From NCBI GenBank assembly GCA_964571135.1, contig CAZMZW010000003.1, positions 280,629 through 344,628 of the forward strand: a stretch of DNA of 64,000 nt, read 5' to 3'. The notes beneath the pieces are model-generated. The model worked only from the letters and a program-made list of their open reading frames with translations, searched no databases and was not told where the DNA came from. Made by a program: the position numbers and the translations under genes. This document shows, in pieces, positions 36,790 to 43,856 of this stretch. Source of the stretch: CAZMZW01 sp964571135. GTDB taxonomy: Bacteria > Chloroflexota > Anaerolineae > Anaerolineales > Anaerolineaceae. The first letter of the stretch is position 1; every line of letters starts with the position of its first letter.

Positions 36790-38193
36790 CTATTCCTGTT
36801 TCTTTTTCTTATTTTGCAAGATTTTTTTGCTACTTTTCTCTGTTTTCTTCGATTCTTGAATGGTTTTCCCGGTCACGATATCTTTAAGCCGCAATTCAAC
36901 CCTTTTATTGATTAAACGGCTGGCTGCCTGCAGTAAAACCCGGTTGGCCAATTCCTTGCTGGTGATTTGTTTGCGTAGTTTCTTTATATCCGAATTGGAT
37001 TGAAGTTCCAACAGGGATTCAGAATAAGCTTTCTGCAATTCTTCTTTTTCCAATTCCACCTTTTCCTGTTTTCTAATCTCTTCGAGAACTAGATATTGCT
37101 CTAATTGATGTTTTGCTGCTGGCTTGATTTCATTTTCAATAAACTTTTCTTTCTCCAGTTGGTTTATCTTTAAATACGTAGGTAAATCCAGGTTTTGGGA
37201 AGCAAGATTCTGTTCAAAATTATTTATAACACGTTGAACTTCATCTTCAAGAACCTGAGGCGGATATTTAACCTTTGAGATTGAAATGATCTTATCAACT
37301 AAATCATCATAAAATTTATGATCATAATCATGTATTTTGGCTTCCCCTAATTCTTTCTTGATAGAATCTCGTAAAGAGGTAAATGTGTCATAGTTGCCAA
37401 GGTTTTTGGCAAATTTATCATTTAATTCGGGTTTTTTTAATTCACGGATATTCTGAATCATTACCGAAAACTCGACATCTTTTTCTTGAAGTTTTTCGTA
37501 AGTGGAAATCTTTGGATAAGTGTAATTGAACTTCTTTTCCTCATCTTTTTTCAATCCAATGATGAATGATTCAAAACCTTCAAATGGAAATTGCTCTTCC
37601 TTTTGGTCTTCTTCGCCAATAATTACTTGGTATGGCGAATCTTTAATTACCTCAGCGTTTTCACCATCCTTTGGATTGATAAGGAGAGCATTTAACTTGA
37701 GTTCGACAAGATCACCTTTGCGGGCTTCCCGATCGACTGATTCCGCTGTGGAGTTATTAAGCTGCAAGCGATGAATCACCTGATTAATCTCCTCATCTTT
37801 TACAGGTGCGGGTGAATAATCCATGCGGATTGTCTGGTATTCCCCCAGTGTTACAACAGGCTCCAATGGAATTAGGAACACAAATTTTGGAGGACTCTTG
37901 CTCTCGGTTTTTTCCAAGCGGCCGGGAGCAGAAGGGGTGACTTCAGCCTCTTTTAATAATTTTGGATAAATATCGTTAACCAATAGCTCGATCGCTTCTT
38001 CTTCAATTGCTTCATCCCCATAGAGCCTTTTAACCACCTCAACCGGTGCTTTTCCAGGACGGAATCCTGCAATTTTTGTCTTGGATGAAATCTTGCGGAC
38101 TGCTTTTTGATTAAATTCATCCATAATACTGGCTTCAAATTCAACAGTGATTCTGGCCTGTTGATCATCAAGAATTTCTTTTGTGAATTTCAA
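36790..38193 (-). CDS. tig: Trigger factor (ribosome-bound chaperone, peptidyl-prolyl isomerase)
   Basis: From a TTG at 38193 the product has 467 residues. It begins LKFTKEILDDQQARITVEFE, the ribosome-binding domain with the signature GFRPGKAPVEVVKRLYG. The FKBP-like domain (about 155-245) and a long helical C-terminal domain follow, then a lysine-rich tail. AAGGGATGTCCA sets the TTG start. Longer open-frame readings run backwards through tRNA-Leu and are not real. tRNA-Leu ends 29 bp upstream and clpP follows, so tRNA-Leu-tig-clpP may share a transcript. Confidence 0.93.
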   Translation of the reverse strand: MKFTKEILDDQQARITVEFEASIMDEFNQKAVRKISSKTKIAGFRPGKAPVEVVKRLYGDEAIEEEAIELLVNDIYPKLLKEAEVTPSAPGRLEKTESKSPPKFVFLIPLEPVVTLGEYQTIRMDYSPAPVKDEEINQVIHRLQLNNSTAESVDREARKGDLVELKLNALLINPKDGENAEVIKDSPYQVIIGEEDQKEEQFPFEGFESFIIGLKKDEEKKFNYTYPKISTYEKLQEKDVEFSVMIQNIRELKKPELNDKFAKNLGNYDTFTSLRDSIKKELGEAKIHDYDHKFYDDLVDKIISISKVKYPPQVLEDEVQRVINNFEQNLASQNLDLPTYLKINQLEKEKFIENEIKPAAKHQLEQYLVLEEIRKQEKVELEKEELQKAYSESLLELQSNSDIKKLRKQITSKELANRVLLQAASRLINKRVELRLKDIVTGKTIQESKKTEKSSKKILQNKKKKQE

Positions 38194-38222
38194 TGGACAT
38201 CCCTTATAAAAAAATATTGCTG

Positions 38223-38304
<82 letters not shown>

Positions 38305-38316
38305 TCGAGCGGTTCT

Positions 38317-38346
38317 AACCTAGCTACGTTGGAAAATGAAGGTCAA
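38317..38346 (-). promoter_or_regulatory. Element-supplied promoter candidate for tRNA-Leu
   Basis: On the minus strand TTGACC, an 18-bp spacer and TAGGTT end 4 bp before the left repeat. The -35 is 5/6 to consensus and the -10 is poor (3/6). It occupies nearly the same offset as the perfect promoter outside the right repeat. Confidence 0.45.
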
Positions 38347-38818
38347 TATTCCAATTATTGCGCTGTTTTTCACCTCAATTCACCACGAGCATTCTATTTT
38401 ATCTGATTTTTAAGAATTTTGAGGAAAGTCATGCATGTAAATATGAATTAATTTTTCTTGATATTCTTCAAATAAAATAGGAACAACATGAAAGTTTACT
38501 TCTTGTTTGTATATTTTTTATATGAAATGCAATCAAATCATTCCCAATTATTAAAATATTTGATTTTAGCTAAATACTATTATTAAACTTTGAATTCGTG
38601 CGTTGGGAAAATTGGCTGATTTTAGTCTTTTTGTTAAAAGCCGGCAAGAAATAATCAGCGTTAATTGGTTGCAATATGTCCTTTTTTTCAACTGGAGGTC
38701 AGAAATAATAAACTTTGCAAAGTGAATTTGTAATCCATTTTTGTTTGTAGATATATTTTTTCTGATTTATGTCAATCTTTTCAGCAATAAGATTACGATA
38801 ACCGCATAAACAGGTTTA
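38347..38818. other. AT-rich left end of the element, no gene seen
   Basis: About 470 bp of very AT-rich sequence without a supported gene. It contains one copy of the three-copy intergenic repeat (38603-38660). Recombinase arm-binding or excision-control sites are expected here but cannot be recognised by eye. Confidence 0.4.
38603..38660. repeat. Intergenic repeat, copy A
   Basis: The block from TTGGGAAAATTGGCTG to AATAATCAGCG aligns with 47499-47552 (about 70 percent identical over the core) and more weakly with 43599-43655. Shared anchors are GGGAA-TTGG, TCTTTT, AAAGCCG and AAATAATCAG. Confidence 0.5.
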
Positions 38819-39304
38819 TTAATTCCACAAAATTTCCCAATTATTTCTATATTCCAATAATTTTGAAGATATTTTGCTATCAATCAGAGTTCTTTTTATC
38901 ATATCCTTTGAACGTATATGCCCATTCTTACCAGGAGTATTTAGCCATTCATTAAAGGCGTCAATTATCCATTTATTTAATATATATGTTGGTATGATAT
39001 AAAAAACAGTATCCTTAATATCGTCTGTTAGATTAACGAGAACCGAAAAATCATTTTCATTATTCAAATATTTGAATACCTCTCCATCCTTTTTAATTGA
39101 CCATTGCCAAGTATTGATTTCACCGGATTTAGTTTTTACCCTTATATTCACTGTTTTTTTATGGTTTGTCGCAAGAATATCAAAGGCAAGAGAATTGCGT
39201 GGTGCTAAAGCAGCAATGATTCCCCGTTTTAGTAACTCTGCCATAACCAGATGTTCACCCGCATTACCGATTAAAGTACCCAGTCCGTCTTTTATTTTTC
39301 CCAT
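38819..39304 (-). CDS. PD-(D/E)XK nuclease-like protein
   Basis: From the ATG at 39304 (ribosome site GGAGAAGAGA) the product has 161 residues. It opens GTLIGNAGEHLVMAELLKRG and continues NSLAFDILATN and VNIRVKTKSG. This resembles the E...D...xVK core of small PD-(D/E)XK-type proteins found in restriction and defence loci; here glutamine of the usual QVK is arginine. The C-terminal half has no recognisable domain. Its promoter region shares 27 identical bases with that of the helicase gene. Nuclease activity is an inference. Confidence 0.6.
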   Translation of the reverse strand: MGKIKDGLGTLIGNAGEHLVMAELLKRGIIAALAPRNSLAFDILATNHKKTVNIRVKTKSGEINTWQWSIKKDGEVFKYLNNENDFSVLVNLTDDIKDTVFYIIPTYILNKWIIDAFNEWLNTPGKNGHIRSKDMIKRTLIDSKISSKLLEYRNNWEILWN

Positions 39305-39621
39305 TCTCTTCTCCAAAAAAGTCAATGTCATTATTGATTATATCGAGATACTTGAGGTAGATTAGGTTATAAGACACAAAGACCACGTACCCATTGAATC
39401 AATTTCTAAGTAAAGTAATTCAATTATTAAAATGTAAACCCATAATTATTAATCTTAGAGGGCGTTGTGTTTCCTAGGCACAGAAAAATAGTCATTTGAC
39501 TTCAAGGATACTCTGAATATAATGAGGTTTATTGTCAGGGTATTATTCAAGAATAAGCCTATCAAAAACCTTTTCACGTCAAATAGAGGTCGATTGATTA
39601 ATAATTTTAGGAGAATTCTGA
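39305..39621. other. Intergenic gap with divergent promoters
   Basis: This gap of 317 bp holds the shared promoter block (39331-39357, minus strand) and, at its right end, the AGGAG ribosome site of the AbiTii-like gene. Otherwise only AT-rich sequence is seen. Confidence 0.4.
39331..39357 (-). promoter_or_regulatory. Promoter block shared with the helicase gene
   Basis: These 27 bp are identical to 46847-46873, and similarity continues with gaps for about 65 bp further upstream. On the minus strand the block contains TATAAT (39337-39342) and a TATC-GA-GATA dyad. Both copies sit directly before minus-strand genes, so shared control of the two genes is likely. Confidence 0.65.
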
Positions 39622-40689
39622 ATGACCTTCATCTCTAACCCTACAAATATTCCACCAAATCTAAAAGCATTATCAGAAGCGTTAGAGTTATCATCTGATA
39701 TTCTTCGTAATATCGAGCTTAATGAAATGCCATTACAGAATATTGCCTTGAAAACAAGTAGGTTGGCAAGGCTTCTAAATGATTTTGATTTTCAAAAAAT
39801 AATGATTTACGAATCAAATGGTTATCCAATTACGCCTGATGGTGTCGTTACAGATGCAGATGTATGGCGACTAGGGATTATTGCGGGAAGACTATTTCAG
39901 CAAAAAGATTTACAAACAAAAGAAATCAAAGAATATATTTATCTTGAAAGTATAGGTGAATTGGAGAATTCCTTGCGGATTGTAGAAACATCAATTAGCG
40001 CCGCCAGTGACCCTGATATTTCAGTTGCATCTGCAAATCCCAACCAATACGTTCTTGCTGGAATGGGGACTAGTAATAGGAATGAGCGTGAATCAATTAG
40101 AACCTCCTCACATACACAAGCTAAAAGATTAGCAAGTCGCCGAAATCTGATATATCAATATGTATTCCTAAGACACTACGAGCTTAAATATTCCGGAATT
40201 GCGGATGACATATTTACTCGTATAAGAAGAAAAGTGGATAAGCAAATTGGTGAACTTATACCGGATGCTGTACAAAAATTTACTGCAGTTTATGAAAATC
40301 TACAGTCTGAAAATCAAGAAGATTGGTCTAATGCTGTCCATAGTTGCCGCCGAATATTGAAAGATTTAGCAGATGCGATATTTCCTCCAAGTGAAGAAGA
40401 ACGAACCTATGTAATTAATGGTAAAGAAAAAAAAGTGAAGTTAGGAAAAGAATCCTTTATCAATAGAATTGTTGCTTTTGTTCAAGATAATAGTGATTCT
40501 GAACGATTTGAAGAAATTGTTGGGTCAAATCTCTCTTTTTTAGGCGACAGACTTGACAGTACACTTCAAGCATCACAAGAAGGCACGCATTCGACAATAA
40601 AGAGTCGAGATGAAGCTGACAGATATGTTATTTACACATATCTTATTGTTGGTGATGTCATGTCACTCTATAAAAAGAATAAAAATTAA
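39622..40689 (+). CDS. AbiTii-domain protein, putative abortive-infection factor
   Basis: The 355-residue product begins with an AbiTii-like domain (about 12-75: LSEALELSSDILRNIELNEMP, ALKTSRLARLLNDFDF, YESNGYP). A central polar region follows, then a helical C-terminal part with HSCRRILKDLADAIFPPSEEER, VKLGKESFINRIVAFV and RDEADRYVIYTYLIVGD. AbiTii is known from phage-resistance loci. The mechanism here is unknown, and the RRILKDL/ADRYVIY part could be a HEPN-like helical bundle. AGGAGAATTCTGA stands before the ATG. It stands immediately left of an amber-interrupted gene. Confidence 0.7.
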   Translation: MTFISNPTNIPPNLKALSEALELSSDILRNIELNEMPLQNIALKTSRLARLLNDFDFQKIMIYESNGYPITPDGVVTDADVWRLGIIAGRLFQQKDLQTKEIKEYIYLESIGELENSLRIVETSISAASDPDISVASANPNQYVLAGMGTSNRNERESIRTSSHTQAKRLASRRNLIYQYVFLRHYELKYSGIADDIFTRIRRKVDKQIGELIPDAVQKFTAVYENLQSENQEDWSNAVHSCRRILKDLADAIFPPSEEERTYVINGKEKKVKLGKESFINRIVAFVQDNSDSERFEEIVGSNLSFLGDRLDSTLQASQEGTHSTIKSRDEADRYVIYTYLIVGDVMSLYKKNKN

Positions 40690-40758
40690 GCCGAAACTGT
40701 CATAAATTGATAGTTAGTAGCTACAGCTTTCGCAAGCAATGCAGAAAATGATGCAATT

Positions 40759-41478
40759 ATGAAAGAAAGTCATAATAAGACATCTCAAACGGAAAAAGAC
40801 CCAAGCATTAATGCATTGTCTAATAAAGTGCTAGATGCACTTGTCCAATTAAGTACATATCGAGAAAAGCATTTTAAATTAGGCTCTGAAGTATAGCAAG
40901 CTGATGGAGGCACATTTTATCCATTAGATATTCTTGTTACTGCTACTCTCAATCGTTCAATATGCTTGTTGAAAGGTTTTATTGAATTGTTGCGGTCACG
41001 CAATTTTATTGCAGCCGCACCATTGATTAGACTTCAACTTGATAACCTCTTACGTTTATCAGCAGGAACTCTCGTACATGACCCACATAAATTTGCAATG
41101 GACATTCTTGAAGGTACACCTGTTAAAAAGCAGAAGGATATTTCAAATAATTTTATGACAGATTCATACTTGTTAGAAATACTTTCAAAGAAATATTCTT
41201 GGATTAAAGATGTTTACAACGGCACATCTGGATATATTCATCTTTCAGAAAAACACATTATTAATTCGATGTGTGCCGGAGATAAAAAAGGAGCTCTTAA
41301 TTTCAAAATAACTGATTCCGATGCATTTGTCACAGAAGATGACTATCTTTTAGCAGTTGATTCATTTCGGAAATCTACGGAAGCCCTTTTTGAATATGCT
41401 CTAGGATGGGCAAAGACTAAGGAAAACCCAAAGGTAGCTGCAGAAATGATTCGTAAACAAAGGTCAAAAAATGAATAA
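40759..41478 (+). pseudogene. Unknown helical protein gene interrupted by an in-frame TAG
   Basis: A frame opens at ATG 40759 (MKESHNKTSQTEKDPSINAL), runs 45 codons to TAG at 40894-40896, and continues in the same frame without another stop to 41478. The full reading is about 239 residues. The part after the stop (PLDILVTATLNRSICLLKGFIELL... APLIRLQLDNLLRL) looks like a DUF5677/HEPN-type helical protein, with YNGTSGYIHLSEKHI matching the substrate-side region. Either a nonsense mutation has inactivated it or translation restarts at ATG 40966 (170 residues). It is 69 bp from the AbiTii-like gene. Confidence 0.65.
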
Positions 41479-41610
41479 ATTACTCTATTGCTCCCTAATA
41501 AATCCAGCAATTGAGAAAGAGTATTCAATTTAGATAAAATACCAAGAGAAAGATATGATTTAACAACAACCACTCACACTCTACGTCCTCGTAAAAAAAA
41601 ACTAGATTGT

Positions 41611-41790
41611 TCCCCGGGCTTGTACGCACGTACGAACTTTTACGCTATACCGATTAGCTTTGTGAGAGGTATGGCGTGCTAATCTCCCGCCGATGCGCCG
41701 AAGTAGACAGGTTTTTTGTCTACGAGTGGCATCGGTGGATGGGGGGTTGGTGAGGATTCCAAGGGGGCGGAGGGGAAAGGGGCGCAACAA
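41611..41790. other. Structured GC-rich non-coding segment
   Basis: Inside an AT-rich 456-bp gap (41479-41934) lies a GC-rich island with several inverted repeats. These are GTACG-CA-CGTAC (41622-41633), ACGCTATACC with GGTATGGCGT (41642-41651, 41668-41677), the crossing pair GATTAGC with GCTAATC (41652-41658, 41678-41684), and a nested hairpin in which CCGATGC/GCATCGG encloses GTAGACA/TGTCTAC (41690-41735). Runs of G follow (41741-41782). No convincing coding frame. Either a structured RNA or a DNA site. Confidence 0.55.
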
Positions 41791-41934
41791 GTGGTGTAAA
41801 CTGAGAGTATTGTTTCTTTGGTGAAATTTATATACTCTGCTTATGGAGCGTGCGGGAAGTTGTTATTATTAGCACATTTATATACATATAATTACTGTGG
41901 GAATGAGAAAAGCATTTTTTAAGAAGGTGATTTG

Positions 41935-42771
41935 ATGAAACAAATACTACCGATGGGTTGTGACCGAATCTATAAATATCAACCCTATAATTTGTTTTCC
42001 TTAGACAACATCTTAAAACATCAGATTTGGTTTTCTAATCCGAAAATTTTGAATGACCCTTTTGATGGAAGTTTTCCCAGCAAGATTCAAGAACCGACTG
42101 ATAAAGAATGGGAATTCATTACTGAAAAAATACTAAACAAACGCTATCCACACGAAATATCAAGTACAGAATATTCTGATTTAACATTATTATCAAAAAA
42201 ATCTGAGGAATTCAAAAAACTCGTAAAATCTATTGCCATTTCGAAATTATTAGAACGATTTTTTCCTAGGAAAAAAGTTGCTTGTTTTTCGAAAACAGCA
42301 AAAAATCTATTAATGTGGTCACATTATGCTGAGGGGCATCATGGATTTTGTCTTGAATTTGATGGAAACTTAGAACCATTTTTAGGTGCGGAAGATGTTA
42401 AATATGATGAAGTGTCACTTCCTTTTTCGATAGACGATATTTTTTCAGGACAAATAGAAGATACTTCCAAAATATTGTTTTATAAGCGTAGTATTTGGGT
42501 ATATGAGCAAGAATTAAGAATAACAATAGATGAAAAAAAAGAAACCTTTCCATATTCATCCAATGCTTTGAAGGCAATATATTTTGGCATCAAAATGTCC
42601 AATGAATATAAAAGAACTCTTACAATATTGATGAATAAAATGTTTCCACAAGTAACTGTCTTTGACACGAGGGGGTCAATAAGTGGTTATTTTTATTGGC
42701 CGGTAAAACTTGATAACAATGATGATTTTGTAAAACATAAGGATTATCAATTCTTGGAATGGGATAAATAA
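41935..42771 (+). CDS. DUF2971 protein
   Basis: The 278-residue product has the DUF2971 pattern: DRIYKYQPYNLFSLDNILKHQIWFSNPKILNDPFDGSF at the start, VACFSKTAKNLLMWSHYAEGHHGFCLEF in the middle, and FYKRSIWVYEQELRI later. The family is common in defence and mobile regions but its activity is unknown. AAGGTGATTTG precedes the ATG. It is transcribed in the same direction as the HEPN-like gene 126 bp downstream. Confidence 0.85.
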   Translation: MKQILPMGCDRIYKYQPYNLFSLDNILKHQIWFSNPKILNDPFDGSFPSKIQEPTDKEWEFITEKILNKRYPHEISSTEYSDLTLLSKKSEEFKKLVKSIAISKLLERFFPRKKVACFSKTAKNLLMWSHYAEGHHGFCLEFDGNLEPFLGAEDVKYDEVSLPFSIDDIFSGQIEDTSKILFYKRSIWVYEQELRITIDEKKETFPYSSNALKAIYFGIKMSNEYKRTLTILMNKMFPQVTVFDTRGSISGYFYWPVKLDNNDDFVKHKDYQFLEWDK

Positions 42772-42838
42772 TTATTTCGGGGTGTAGAAAAAGAGGAGTT
42801 TCCAAAGAAGGGAAAGAGAAGGGCTCCAACGAGTTGGG

Positions 42839-42859
42839 TAATTGGTTTTTTCCCAATTA
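42839..42859. other. Hairpin between DUF2971 and HEPN-like genes
   Basis: TAATTGG and CCAATTA pair perfectly around a TTTTTTC loop. It has no U-tract on either side, so terminator function is doubtful. Confidence 0.4.
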
Positions 42860-42897
42860 TACGAACGCTATATCAAGGAAAAATAAGGAAATAATAA

Positions 42898-43479
42898 ATG
42901 TGGAAGATAAGTCCTAAACACGACACTAGTTTTTTAGAGAATCCGACGATAGAGAAATTCATTGAAGTGTATGAAGCAAGAATAAATGGTTGGATGCTTA
43001 AACAAGCTGAAAAACTACTTGGTGAACCTGATGCAGATTTTGCAGTAATGTTAATTCTCCTTCCATATTTTGAAAGTTATGCAATTTACAGAACCGGAAT
43101 CATCAATAAAGGGAAAACCGAATGTTTATTTGTTATAGGATTTATTTCTGTATTTTCTAATTTACTTTCAGTAGAAAATGGAGAAGCAATTGCGAAGATA
43201 TTCTATGAAGATTTTAGATGTGGTCTAGCACATATTGGTTTACCTAAAAAGAGAATTGCTATATTGAGTAAGGATAAACCGTATATGTATCAGATTTTAC
43301 GCCCAAGCCAAACGGATAAAGCCGAACGAATGGCATTTCCAATAGATGGAAAATTGCTTTTTGATTTAATAAAGAAACATTTTGATAATTATGTGAAAGA
43401 TTTGAAAAACACGAAAAATCACGAAATGAGAGGGAATTTCGAAATTGCATTCCGAAAGCTATTTATGTATAAAGAATAA
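42898..43479 (+). CDS. Unknown protein with HEPN-like RxxxxH motif
   Basis: The 193-residue, mainly helical product is not a family I can name with confidence. It contains FYEDFRCGLAHIGLPKKRIAI around residue 105-125, where RCGLAH fits the R-x4-H motif of HEPN ribonucleases at the expected helix start. The N-terminal part has FAVMLILLPYFESYAIYR, the kind of helix that packs in HEPN dimers. A ribosome site AAGGAAATAATAA precedes the ATG. An RNase or toxin role is only an inference from the motif and the company of DUF2971 and AbiTii genes. Confidence 0.5.
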   Translation: MWKISPKHDTSFLENPTIEKFIEVYEARINGWMLKQAEKLLGEPDADFAVMLILLPYFESYAIYRTGIINKGKTECLFVIGFISVFSNLLSVENGEAIAKIFYEDFRCGLAHIGLPKKRIAILSKDKPYMYQILRPSQTDKAERMAFPIDGKLLFDLIKKHFDNYVKDLKNTKNHEMRGNFEIAFRKLFMYKE

Positions 43480-43553
43480 ACATATTTAAAGAATTTATTA
43501 TTATATTGGATTGGCAGACCTACCAAAAATCTTAATATATGGGTTGGACTATA

Positions 43554-43588
43554 AAAAGTAAGTTCGTGTCACCTAGAACTTTACTTTT
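43554..43588 (+). terminator. Terminator-like hairpin after the HEPN-like gene
   Basis: AAAAGTAAGTTC pairs with GAACTTTACTTTT (one bulged base) around GTGTCACCTA, ending in TTTT. It could stop transcription from both sides: the HEPN-like gene ends 75 bp to the left. Confidence 0.5.
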
Positions 43589-43856
43589 GAAATAGGGGGT
43601 TGGGGAATTGGCATATATTTGTCTTTGTTTCAAAAGTCAGCCAGAGTAAAGCGAATTGTCCCGTGTTCCTGTTTAAGAAAATTGAAATAGAATTGTAAAA
43701 AGCATTCATAATTACAAATTTATTACATTTCTCAATTTCAAGTTTAGTGAGTTCTTCAAAGCAAGATTCTGATAAATATTATGTTTCACTTTTGCATTAA
43801 AAGAAGAAGCTATTGGAGAAATAATCAATATGTAATATTTCAAACATTGAACAAGA
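43589..43856. other. Gap with intergenic repeat copy B, no gene
   Basis: AT-rich sequence between the terminator-like hairpin and the helicase stop codon. Bases 43599-43655 (from GGTTGGGGAATTGGC to AGTAAAGCG) are a weaker third copy of the intergenic repeat. Nothing else is recognised. Confidence 0.4.

Noticed and set aside
40894..40896. Amber codon read as pyrrolysine
   Set aside because: No pyrrolysine genes or PYLIS-like element is seen, and other genes in the window end in TAG normally.
41642..41684. H-type pseudoknot at the first structured segment
   Set aside because: The arms are contiguous with zero-length connecting loops, so both stems could not form in one molecule. Kept only as mutually exclusive stems.
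41560..41870. Integron attC site or cassette boundary
   Set aside because: An ATTTAAC resembling one core site is present, but no matching GTTRRRY partner in the correct position and no integron integrase.
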